Below are positions 8,348 to 16,264 of a stretch of DNA of 64,000 nt, piece after piece. Positions within the stretch are counted from its first letter, which is position 1. Each line of letters opens with the position of its first letter. Under the pieces are notes generated by a model. The model was not told where the DNA came from and made no database searches. It saw only the letters and a list, made by a program, of their open reading frames with translations. The position numbers and the translations under genes are program-made. Origin of the DNA: VRUE01 sp963717375 (lineage in GTDB: Bacteria > Actinomycetota > Thermoleophilia > Solirubrobacterales > 70-9); the NCBI GenBank assembly GCA_963717375.1, contig OY970329.1, positions 1,674,001-1,738,000 on the forward strand. The letters run 5' to 3'.

Positions 8348-10717
8348 GTGGAGGCTTCAGAAGACGGCCGCCGCCCTCTGCTCAGAAACGGCGAGAAGCT
8401 CGCAAACAAACCGAAACGCGCGGGCGGTGGGGGCAAAAAGTTTCACCCGCGTACCTTCGACCAAGCGAAGAAACTCCTCGCGCCGATGACTAATGCGCTG
8501 CGCTCAGACGCGGAAAAAATGCCGGCTGGGCTGCGCGGAGAGCGGATCGTCTTCGAGGCGGAGCTCCTGCCGAATTACCTCGCTGCAAGCTACTCGCCAA
8601 AACATCTGAGAGCCGCCGCCAATTTGGTTCCAGTCGGCTCAAAGGCGGCACGAGGGGTCCGGCGAACACGCAAGGGCGACAAGCCCGACGAACCGACCAA
8701 GTCGGTTCTCTTTGCTGGCACAGTTGACTCGGTCCAGCGCCTCGATGACCTTCTGCAGCAACCGTCAGGCGATGTCGATGAGGATGTGCAGCTCGACATC
8801 ACCAAGTTCGAGCGAATCTCGTTGCCCTCTCCCGAGAGCATAATCAAGCGCCCGTCCGAGGATATAGAGCAAGCCGAGGACGGGCAGATGGGGTGGGAGG
8901 CGGTCTTGCATCCACCTGTAGATATCGACGGCGAGGTGACACTGAGCGCCCGGGACCTCGTACTACGCCGCTGGAGTGAGTGGCTAGAGAAACTCGGAGG
9001 CTCCCTTCATGGCGACTTTGTTCGCGCGGTCGGCAACCTCCTCTTTATGCCTATAAGCCTTGACCCCGACCAACTAGAGCAGGCTGCCCTTTTCAACCCC
9101 CTGAGGGTTCTGCGACCGATGCCGCGTATGCGGAACATCGGCGGCGAGCTTCGCAGCATTGATCCGGGTGACTCAGCACCGAGTGCGCCGACCGTGACCA
9201 CGACCCCAAAAGCCAACATTGCCATCTTCGACGGGGGTGTCGACGCCAATCACCCTCTATTGGCTCCCTACGTGACGCAGGTTGATCTGACCTCGACTGC
9301 CCCGGAAGACGCCTGCGAGAACCACGGCACTCTGGTGACGAGCGCAGCCCTCTACGGCCATCTCGAACTTGGCAAGAAACTGCCGCAGCCGCCTTCGAGT
9401 GTGGATCACTTCCGGGTTCTGCCACGGCCAACCCATATCTCTGCGATTGACGAGGTCTACTGGGTCACAGACCAGGTTGAGGCAATCTTGCGCGGTAGCC
9501 CGCACAAGCTTGCAGTTCTGAGTTACGGGCCTAACGAGACGGTTGACGAGGACTCTGAGCCACATCGCTTCACTGCGACCCTCGACCGAATCGCCTATCT
9601 CGAGGGAATCACCATTGCCGTCGCTGTCGGTAACAACGGCGGCGCTGAACGCTCGCCCCTCGGTCTTGACCGAGTGCAGCCACCCTCCGACGGAGTCAAT
9701 GTCCTCGGCGTTGGCTCCTGTCAATTGCCCGGAGAGGCCGACCCCACCCGCGCGAACTACAGCGCTGTCGGCCCAGGACGGGCCGGGATGCGGATCCAGC
9801 CCATGGGCGTCTGCTTTGGAGGCACCGAAGGGCAAGAGTTCGTGGGGGCCGCTCCCGGTGGCGGGCTACAACTCGACCAAGGCACGAGCTTCGCAGCACC
9901 GAGCGCCGCCCACGGATTGGCAACCCTCTTGACGCCGATCGGTGACGCGAATTTCAATGCGGCAACCGCGCGCGCATTCGCGGCCCATTTCGCTGAGGGA
10001 TGCAAGGCGAAGGAGCACGACCTTGAGCAGCTTGGTCACGGACGCCTGCCCGACGACTATGAGCCGTATCTCGACTGCGGCCCTAGCGAGGTAACGATCC
10101 TTATTGAGGACACCCTGCAGCGTGGGCTTACCAAGGGCTATCCGTTTCCGGTGCCCTCGGGGCCGCTGGGCGGAACGATCGGCTTGCGCTGGACGGTTAG
10201 CTTCATAGCTCCAACCGACGAGGAGGAGGCGGTCGAGTACACGCTCGCAGGGCTAGATGTCGATATGCGACCGAACAAAGCCCGTCGCCGCCTCAGCCCG
10301 CCGAAAGGCTCAGGGCTCAAAGCTAAAACCGTCGATACCCGAATTGACAAACAGCAAATTGCCGAAAAGGAAGCTGATGGCTGGAAACTCAGCAAGAACG
10401 CGCTGACCAAGTCCGGGGCGGCCTATCGCAGCGAGCAAACCCTGACGGAAGAAGGCAAGTGGGAGACGGTTGTCCGCCACGACGCTTCGATGCGCGGCGC
10501 AAGTCTGTATCTACCCGAGGTCTGGCTCACCTACTACGAGCGGGGCCAGGGCGAACTTGTTAACGCAACGGATTCGGTCGACCTTGAGTTCTCGATGCTG
10601 ATGACCATTAGTGCACCGCGAATGGTTGACCTCTATGACACGGTCCTCTCGCGGGTTGCCTACCAGGCATTGGTACCCGTCACGCTTCCGATTCAGGTTG
10701 AGGTTCCGGCCTCCTAG
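8348..10717 (+). CDS. ietS: Subtilisin-like serine protease, IetS-like
   Basis: GTG start directly abutting the ATPase stop. 789 residues, with a long N-terminal region (1-285) of unknown fold. The S8 catalytic domain (about 288-545) has D295 (AIFDGGVD), H326 (ENHGTLVT), the oxyanion Asn in 'VAVGNNGG' and S514 (GTSFAAPS). A C-terminal beta-rich region (about 580-780) follows. No signal peptide, so it should act in the cytoplasm, as expected for a defence effector rather than a secreted protease. Complete triad implies an active enzyme; the ATPase probably senses or delivers the substrate (inference from family). Confidence 0.85.
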   Translation: MEASEDGRRPLLRNGEKLANKPKRAGGGGKKFHPRTFDQAKKLLAPMTNALRSDAEKMPAGLRGERIVFEAELLPNYLAASYSPKHLRAAANLVPVGSKAARGVRRTRKGDKPDEPTKSVLFAGTVDSVQRLDDLLQQPSGDVDEDVQLDITKFERISLPSPESIIKRPSEDIEQAEDGQMGWEAVLHPPVDIDGEVTLSARDLVLRRWSEWLEKLGGSLHGDFVRAVGNLLFMPISLDPDQLEQAALFNPLRVLRPMPRMRNIGGELRSIDPGDSAPSAPTVTTTPKANIAIFDGGVDANHPLLAPYVTQVDLTSTAPEDACENHGTLVTSAALYGHLELGKKLPQPPSSVDHFRVLPRPTHISAIDEVYWVTDQVEAILRGSPHKLAVLSYGPNETVDEDSEPHRFTATLDRIAYLEGITIAVAVGNNGGAERSPLGLDRVQPPSDGVNVLGVGSCQLPGEADPTRANYSAVGPGRAGMRIQPMGVCFGGTEGQEFVGAAPGGGLQLDQGTSFAAPSAAHGLATLLTPIGDANFNAATARAFAAHFAEGCKAKEHDLEQLGHGRLPDDYEPYLDCGPSEVTILIEDTLQRGLTKGYPFPVPSGPLGGTIGLRWTVSFIAPTDEEEAVEYTLAGLDVDMRPNKARRRLSPPKGSGLKAKTVDTRIDKQQIAEKEADGWKLSKNALTKSGAAYRSEQTLTEEGKWETVVRHDASMRGASLYLPEVWLTYYERGQGELVNATDSVDLEFSMLMTISAPRMVDLYDTVLSRVAYQALVPVTLPIQVEVPAS

Positions 10718-10832
10718 GCGAACGCTGAGACGCTTCGCAATAGCCTGCTGGATTCTGTTCATTTCGCGTCATTGAGCGTCTGCCATGGACCTCTGAGACG
10801 TTGCATCCAACCAGTACGGACACCCACGCGGG

Positions 10833-10862
10833 TTTGGGCAGCGGGGTGGCTCGCTGCCCAAA
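10833..10862. repeat. Conserved right-end hairpin of element 1
   Basis: TTTGGGCAGCG / CGCTGCCCAAA, a perfect 11-bp stem with an 8-base loop. The same stem (TTGGGCAGCG/CGCTGCCCAA) recurs at 11764-11792 at nearly the same distance from the next attachment core. A shared motif, CACAGARCCGAAAA, follows at 10927-10940 and lies exactly 20 bases before the core, as it does in element 2. This looks like an integrase arm or Xis region; it could also end ietS transcription. Confidence 0.7.
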
Positions 10863-10960
10863 CAGGATTGAATCGTGCGTGATCGGATCGAATCCGGGAC
10901 AGCGCGAAGAGCATTATATTCGGCAGCACAGAACCGAAAATCCCGACTTTCAAAGCTCGA

Positions 10961-11002
<42 letters not shown>

Positions 11003-11015
11003 ACTAAGGATTGTC

Positions 11016-11417
11016 TCAGCCTCGCTTCTCATCGAGCAACTCGTGGCACCAGGTGACCGCAGCGTTGGCAACAGCGATCGCTCGTTTCCGATCCAGCGTC
11101 TCAATCGGGGCGTCGTCGTACCGGAATTCGGCCGCCCAGGGTGTCAACCAGGACGCTGACTTGACCTCCGCCTCCATGGCGATCGATTGCTTCTCGGCTA
11201 GGACGATCAGATATTCAAGATCGTGCGTCTTTGGAAAGTCGACGCTCTCCAGCATCAGAACGACCTTTACGGCCTTCTCGACTGCCTGTTGTGCGTGAAA
11301 GCCCACTGGGCGGTCATCCATCTCTGGATCGGGAGCGAGCTTCTCAGCTGTCGCCAGGTCGATGGCCGCTAGTCGAGCTAGGGACTCCGCGACTTCGATC
11401 TGCTCAGGCGTGGGCAA
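11016..11417 (-). CDS. HEPN-domain protein
   Basis: 133 residues, TTG start at 11417, overlapping the end of the MNT gene by 14 bases. The diagnostic HEPN stretch is 'VGFHAQQAVEKAVKVVL' (about residues 38-54), followed by 'FPKTHDLEYLI' and 'AAEFRYDDAPIE'. In HEPN/MNT modules the HEPN protein is usually the toxin (an RNase) and the nucleotidyltransferase neutralises it by modifying it. The classic C-terminal R-x4-6-H motif is not evident here, so RNase activity is uncertain. Its stop is 14 bases from attachment copy 2, and transcription runs toward the tRNA side. Confidence 0.85.
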   Translation of the reverse strand: MPTPEQIEVAESLARLAAIDLATAEKLAPDPEMDDRPVGFHAQQAVEKAVKVVLMLESVDFPKTHDLEYLIVLAEKQSIAMEAEVKSASWLTPWAAEFRYDDAPIETLDRKRAIAVANAAVTWCHELLDEKRG

Positions 11418-11721
11418 GGACGCGACCGTCGCGGAGCGCGTGATGGACCATCGTGCCCGGTACCTTTGCGCGCCGCTCGGCGTGCTCCTCGTCTAGGACG
11501 ACGATGTCTACCGGTGCTGGGAAGTCTCTGAGAGCGCGTCTCAGGCGCTCCCACTCCCTGAGGCGATTCTCCACGGCAGGCTCGATGACCAGAAAGTCGA
11601 CATCGCTATCCGGCCCTGCCTCTCCGCGTGCGTGGGAGCCGAAGAGGATCACTTTCGACTTCGCGCCTGCAGCTTCTGCCAGCAGCTGCCCTGCCTGGTC
11701 GATCAGGTCGCGAGAAACCAT
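11404..11721 (-). CDS. MNT-type nucleotidyltransferase (antitoxin-like)
   Basis: 105 residues from ATG 11721 (a TTG three codons upstream is also possible). It has the minimal nucleotidyltransferase signature GSHARG...DSDVDF (from about residue 27) plus a third acidic residue in 'PVDIVVLDEE'. In known HepT/MntA pairs the enzyme adds AMP units to the HEPN toxin. The genes overlap and share orientation, as expected for a toxin-antitoxin pair. The element 2 right-end hairpin lies about 45-70 bases upstream of its start. Confidence 0.88.
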   Translation of the reverse strand: MVSRDLIDQAGQLLAEAAGAKSKVILFGSHARGEAGPDSDVDFLVIEPAVENRLREWERLRRALRDFPAPVDIVVLDEEHAERRAKVPGTMVHHALRDGRVLAHA

Positions 11722-11763
11722 GGTGGACAAGGTAGCGGAGCGAGTTGCGGACAATGCAATCCA

Positions 11764-11792
11764 TTGGGCAGCGAAGCGGCCTCGCTGCCCAA
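11764..11792. repeat. Conserved right-end hairpin of element 2
   Basis: TTGGGCAGCG / CGCTGCCCAA with a 9-base loop, matching the element 1 right-end hairpin. The companion motif CACAGAGCCGAAAA is at 11858-11871, 20 bases before attachment copy 3. Because it lies upstream of the MNT gene it may also affect that promoter. Confidence 0.7.
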
Positions 11793-11891
11793 ACCGGAAT
11801 AGAACCACGGCAATCGACTGGAATCCATGAGCCCGCAAAGCCCTGTTCCAACCCCTTCACAGAGCCGAAAACGCGCACTCCTCCACTTCGA

Positions 11892-11930
<39 letters not shown>

Positions 11931-11990
11931 TGGATCTCCGAATCGTAGAGCTAACTGCCTGCGGCATCGAGGTCCTCTAGATCCGCAAGA

Positions 11991-12278
11991 TCACGGGTTC
12001 TTCCGGCCGCCTGCTTCTACGTCCTTCGTTCCGCGGACCACCTCCCAGGCGTTGACCGCCAGACCGCCGATCAGTACGAACTCGACGTCTGCCTCTGAGA
12101 GTCGGCGAAGGAGCTGGTCGAGGCCGCTTCAGTCACTGCGGCGCGCGGTGCCCACGAATTGCATCAGCTTGTGGCTCAGCGCAATTCCCGCGGCCAGATT
12201 GACGCGCATTGGACGCTGGGCGTCATCGCGCAGTCGCTGCAGGCGGGTGCGATCAACGAAGGGCCAAGAGATAGACAA
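11991..12278 (-). pseudogene. Remnants of a nucleotidyltransferase operon
   Basis: Two fragments in one frame separated by a TGA (12129-12131). The first (49 codons from 12278, 'WPFVDRTRLQRLRDDA ... NLAAGIALSHKLMQFVG') looks like the C-terminal part of the small partner protein that precedes some nucleotidyltransferases. The second ('DVEFVLIGGLAVNAWEVVRG' then 'TKDVEA', ending 'GGRKNP') is the N-terminal part of a nucleotidyltransferase of the AbiEii/MNT-like superfamily. It lacks the acidic active-site segment that should follow, so it is broken. Identification rests on the 'LIGGLAVNAW' motif. Likely an older toxin-antitoxin or defence locus. Confidence 0.6.
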
Positions 12279-12354
12279 GCACGTTTATAGTTCATCAGTC
12301 GGGACCGGTCCCCAATCCGGTGGAAGGGGCGACATCAGCATTTCTCAGGCAGGC

Positions 12355-12840
12355 ATGGACGACGCAGCGGAGCGCCAAGAGGGGTTTCCAGAAGCTTTCG
12401 AGTTGACTTTCGCTCGGCTGCGAATTCGGGTTGAGTCGGCTTGTGCCGGACAGTCGGACTGGCCGTCGGGGACGGCTGCCGGAATCCGCGCGGCGATGAC
12501 GTTCGCTGCCGGCAATCCCGCTGCTGTTCAGGTCTTGACGAGCGATGCTCTCGCCGCCGGCAAACCGGGCTTTGAGCTTTACGGCCAGCTGATCTCTTAC
12601 TTGTGCGAGCTGCTCGTCCCCGGCCGCGCCGAGCGGCCCGACGCTGAGCACCTTCCCCGTGAAACCGAGCGAGCGCTCGCGGGCGGTATCGCCATGCTGG
12701 TCGCCCAGCGGATCGACACGGGCAAGCACGACGAGCTGCCCGCGCTCGCGCCCGAAGTGACCCAGTTCGTCCTCACTCCCTATCTGGGGATCGATGAAGC
12801 GAAGCGAATCGCCCGCGCCGGGCTGGAGAATTCGCGGTAG
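12355..12840 (+). CDS. TetR C-terminal-domain-like protein lacking HTH
   Basis: 161 residues from ATG 12355. The sequence resembles the ligand-binding half of TetR regulators seen in this lineage ('YGQLISYLCELLV', 'RETERALAGGIAMLVAQRI', 'VTQFVLTPYLGIDEAKRIA'). The usual N-terminal helix-turn-helix is absent, and upstream codons in frame give no such domain. A perfect 12-bp palindrome GGGACCGGTCCC at 12301-12312 precedes it. It may be a stand-alone ligand-binding protein or a truncated regulator. Confidence 0.7.
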   Translation: MDDAAERQEGFPEAFELTFARLRIRVESACAGQSDWPSGTAAGIRAAMTFAAGNPAAVQVLTSDALAAGKPGFELYGQLISYLCELLVPGRAERPDAEHLPRETERALAGGIAMLVAQRIDTGKHDELPALAPEVTQFVLTPYLGIDEAKRIARAGLENSR

Positions 12841-12884
12841 AAGCCGCAGCCGAGAGATAGCGCTCCACCGCTACTCTCGGTTGG

Positions 12885-13670
12885 ATGGGACGAGGCAAGA
12901 AGATGGCGGTCGCTGCTGTGGCGGTCGCGCTATCGGCTCTGATCGTGCCACTTGCCCACGGCGAGCTGACCGAGCGTGGTGATCTCTTCGTCCGTTTCAA
13001 GGGTGGTATCGCTCCCAACGCTCTGCCGCGCACGAGACTGGCGCCGATAGCGGTCAGCGTTGTTGGCAGGGTGAGGACGCTCTCTGGCGAACGGCCGCCG
13101 GCTCTGCGCAAGATCAGGATCGCGCTCAACCGTGGCGGTCGCCTCGATCCGCACGGACTTCCCGTTTGCCACTACAGCGAGCTTGTCGCCGCGTCGCCCC
13201 AGAGGGTGTTGGACGCATGCGGAGACGCACTGGTCGGCGAAGGCGCCTACATCGCCAGGACCGCCTTTCCCGAACAGGAAACCTTTCCCGCGCAAGGACA
13301 CATCCTCGCTTTCAATGCGATCTACGAAGGCCAAAGCGCGATCCTGGCCCACGTCTACGGTCACGAGCCGGTTCCGATCACCAGGATCATCGTCTTCCGT
13401 ATACAGCGGACCGGGGGCACCTTCGGCACCGTCCTCACCGGCACCCTTCCCGACGCCGTCAACCATTACGGCTACGTCGTCGGCATCGCCCTGCGCCTCT
13501 TCCGCCGCTTCGACTTCCATGGGCAGCAGCGCAGCTATCTCAGCGCGGCCTGCGCCGCGCCGCCCGGCTTTCCCAGCGCGGTTTTCCCTTTCGCCCGCGC
13601 CTCGATGACCTTCGCCGATGGCAGGACGCTCTCGAGCACCCTCACCCGCAGTTGCAAGGTGAGTGGCTGA
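12885..13670 (+). CDS. Secreted protein of unknown function, paralogue of 1908-2690
   Basis: 261 residues with a signal peptide (MGRGKKMAVAAVAVALSALI, cleavage near AHG). Shares 'LPRTRLAPIAV', 'VLDACGDALVGEG', 'FGTVLTGTLPD...GYV' and 'SYLSAACA' with the paralogue, in the same order. An internal ATG at 12903 is a possible alternative start. It stands alone and ends 3 bases before the convergent gene at 13674. Confidence 0.82.
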   Translation: MGRGKKMAVAAVAVALSALIVPLAHGELTERGDLFVRFKGGIAPNALPRTRLAPIAVSVVGRVRTLSGERPPALRKIRIALNRGGRLDPHGLPVCHYSELVAASPQRVLDACGDALVGEGAYIARTAFPEQETFPAQGHILAFNAIYEGQSAILAHVYGHEPVPITRIIVFRIQRTGGTFGTVLTGTLPDAVNHYGYVVGIALRLFRRFDFHGQQRSYLSAACAAPPGFPSAVFPFARASMTFADGRTLSSTLTRSCKVSG

Positions 13671-13673
13671 GCG

Positions 13674-14300
13674 CTAGGCGTAGAGGCTCTCGGAGGCCAG
13701 CTCCTGGGCGCGGCGATTCCAGAGCTTGACTTGGACGAAGATGTCGTCGCCGTAGCCTTTTAGGGCGTCGAGCGCGATCAGCGTGAAGCGCCCGTTGGAG
13801 ACCACTTCCTGGTCGACGGTATCGAGGTCCAGCTCGGCGGTTGCAGCGACGGCGCCCTGGAGCAGCGGCTGGCCCCAGACGAGGGTGACGTCGCCGGCCC
13901 GCCCGTTCTCACCGCGCCAACGGCCAATCACCTCGTCGTTAAGGTCAATTTTCCACTCGGGATTGTCCTCGGCGAGGACGTCGGTGAAATCGACGGTGGC
14001 GCGGAAGTCGGACGGCTCGCCGGCCTCAGGCTGCACGTAGGAGACGTGGCCGAAGAGCTCAAGCGTTCCCTCGGGCCCGTTGGCGCGGGCCGTGCAGGGG
14101 ACCCAGACCCGGCCCCCCCAGGCACGCTCGGGGAACCAGTCGGGCTGCTCAGGGGCCTCGACCCCGTCCGGCAGGTCCTTGATGGCGTCGCAGCCCTCGC
14201 GGAACGCCGCCGCCAGCCGCTCAGCGAAGCGGCCGTGCGGGATCCCCTCCTGGGTGCTGTCGGCGATGAAGCGGGGAATCGGCCGCGCGTCGGGAGGCAT
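13674..14300 (-). CDS. Conserved hypothetical protein
   Basis: 208 residues, cytoplasmic (no signal peptide or membrane segment), acidic with many Trp ('PDWFPERAWGGRVWVPCTA', 'NPEWKIDLNDEVIGRWRG'). The C-terminal half is rich in predicted beta-strands ('TLVWGQPLLQGAVAATAELD'). No family or catalytic motif recognised. It faces away from the NHL-repeat gene, with a 139-base shared upstream region. Confidence 0.65.
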   Translation of the reverse strand: MPPDARPIPRFIADSTQEGIPHGRFAERLAAAFREGCDAIKDLPDGVEAPEQPDWFPERAWGGRVWVPCTARANGPEGTLELFGHVSYVQPEAGEPSDFRATVDFTDVLAEDNPEWKIDLNDEVIGRWRGENGRAGDVTLVWGQPLLQGAVAATAELDLDTVDQEVVSNGRFTLIALDALKGYGDDIFVQVKLWNRRAQELASESLYA

Positions 14301-14439
14301 CGACGCTGGAGCCTATCTGGGAAGTGTTAACGCTTGTTCAACTGGCAAATCTGAGCAATTCGATACCGCTACGCTCCATACACGCACCGGTTTTTCAACG
14401 ATCGGCGCGGGACAAAGGGACGGCAAGGGAGGTTTGGGG

Positions 14440-16254
14440 ATGACGGGCTTGACGAGGCTGGCGGGCGGATTCGGGTGCTCGCGTCAGCGACTGCTGGGCG
14501 CTGCGGTGGGGGCGATGGCCCTGCTGCTCACGACGATGGCGCTGACGGCCCCGGCGGCGCATGCGGCGCTGGGCTACGAGCCTGACGCATCGACGCCCTC
14601 GATCTCCCTCGCCGGCGAACTGCCGCACGGCGTGGCGATCGACCAGGCCAATCAGCGCATCTACGTGACGATGCTCTCGACCGAAATCTCCTCCGGCGCG
14701 CCGGGCCTGATCGTCCAGATGGAGAGCACGGGAGTCCCGACCGCCGCCTCGCCCTTCGTCTTCGGCTCTGAAGGGTTCCCGATGGGCGTCGCGGTCAATC
14801 CCCTCACCCAGGGCATCTACGCCGCCCAGTTCATCGCCTCGACGCCGATTGGCATCAAAGGCACCTCCAAAATCCTCGAGTTCTCCTCGGCTGGGACCCT
14901 GGGAACCCAGTTCGCGACTTCCAACAATGCCGGTAAGGGCGTTCAGATCGCCACCGATTCGAGCGGCAACGTCTACTTCCCCAGTGACGCGACCAAAGCG
15001 GTCCAGGTATTCAATTCGGCGGGTGCGTTGCAGAGCACGATCACCTGCGGCAGTTGTACCCCGGGCGGTGCGTTCTCCAGCCCCGCGTCGGTTGCGGTCG
15101 ACGGCGCTGGAAACGTCTACGTCGTCGACGTCGGGAACGACAGGGTGGTCAAGTTCACTCACTCGGGCGCCAACTACACGTTCGCCTCTGTTTTGCAGAG
15201 CGGCCGGGGCGCTGCCGCTGTAGGCGTGGACCCATCGGATAACTCCGTCTACGTCGGTGACATTTCCGGTGGCGGATACCACGTCGTCGCCTACAACTCG
15301 GGCGGAACCCAGTTCGATGATTTCGCCGGTGGCCTGATCGCGTCTCCGACCCAAGGCATCGCGGCGGCGGGGCAGATCGCTGTGAACGCGACCACCCACA
15401 AGCTGTACGTCAGCGAACCGAACAACAGCAAGCTCCTCGTCTTTGACCGGGTCACGATCAACCCGCCGACCGCATCAACCGCCGCGGCGTCCTCGGTCGG
15501 CCAGGTCTCGGCCAAACTGAACGCGACCGTGAACGCCAACTTCCACGCCGTGACCGCCTGTCGATTCGAATACATCGACGCTACGGGCTTCGCGGCGAAC
15601 GGCTACACGAACGCCACCGACGTCAACTGCCCAACGTTGCCGAACGGCTCGACAAGCAATCCGCTCAGCTCAACTCTGAACGGATTGTCGCCCGGCACCA
15701 CCTACCACTACCGGATCGTCGCGACAAACAACGCGGGCACCACCGAAGGCAGCGATACCACCTTCACCATGCTTCCCACCACGCCGTCGACGGTCACCAC
15801 CCAGGCAGCGTCGGGGGTAAGCCAGACCGCCGCCACGCTAGCCGGCAAAGTCAATCCCCACGGCGGGACGGTCACCAACTGTCACTTTGATTACGGCGTC
15901 GGACTTTCATACTCAACGAGCGTTCCCTGTCCGACCGCCGTCGGTGTGGTCACGACGGATGTTGCTCAGAGCAAAGCAGTGGCTGGCCTGTCCGCCAGTA
16001 CGATTTATCACTACCGACTGGTGGTGACGAGCAATGCCGGGACCGTGACCAGCAACGACAGCGAATTCACGACTCCGGCGCCAGCGGTGGTGACGCCCGA
16101 AACGCCGCCGACAACACCGTCACCGGGCGGGCCGCTCCCGCCCGTCTCATTGCCGGCTCCCACCGGGCCGAAGCCGCTGAAGTGCAAGAAGGGGTTCCGC
16201 AAGAAGAAGGTCCACGGCAAGTTCAAGTGCGTCAAGGTGAAACGGCACCACTGA
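14440..16254 (+). CDS. Secreted NHL-repeat / fibronectin-like protein
   Basis: The ATG at 14440 follows AAGGGAGG and starts a long signal peptide ending near AAHA. 604 residues. NHL/beta-propeller-type repeats fill about 45-350 ('ASVAVDGAGNVYVVDVGNDR', 'GVAVNPLTQGIYA', 'VGVDPSDNSVYVGD'). Two fibronectin-III-like modules follow (about 355-450 and 455-540; both have 'G(L)SxxTxYHYR(I/L)V'). A Pro-rich linker and the basic tail CKKGFRKKKVHGKFKC plus VKVKRHH end the protein. The tail's two cysteines are 15 residues apart, as in the secreted B12-region protein at 46973-48529. Probably an adhesive surface protein. Confidence 0.85.
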   Translation: MTGLTRLAGGFGCSRQRLLGAAVGAMALLLTTMALTAPAAHAALGYEPDASTPSISLAGELPHGVAIDQANQRIYVTMLSTEISSGAPGLIVQMESTGVPTAASPFVFGSEGFPMGVAVNPLTQGIYAAQFIASTPIGIKGTSKILEFSSAGTLGTQFATSNNAGKGVQIATDSSGNVYFPSDATKAVQVFNSAGALQSTITCGSCTPGGAFSSPASVAVDGAGNVYVVDVGNDRVVKFTHSGANYTFASVLQSGRGAAAVGVDPSDNSVYVGDISGGGYHVVAYNSGGTQFDDFAGGLIASPTQGIAAAGQIAVNATTHKLYVSEPNNSKLLVFDRVTINPPTASTAAASSVGQVSAKLNATVNANFHAVTACRFEYIDATGFAANGYTNATDVNCPTLPNGSTSNPLSSTLNGLSPGTTYHYRIVATNNAGTTEGSDTTFTMLPTTPSTVTTQAASGVSQTAATLAGKVNPHGGTVTNCHFDYGVGLSYSTSVPCPTAVGVVTTDVAQSKAVAGLSASTIYHYRLVVTSNAGTVTSNDSEFTTPAPAVVTPETPPTTPSPGGPLPPVSLPAPTGPKPLKCKKGFRKKKVHGKFKCVKVKRHH

Positions 16255-16264
16255 GGCTGAGGCG

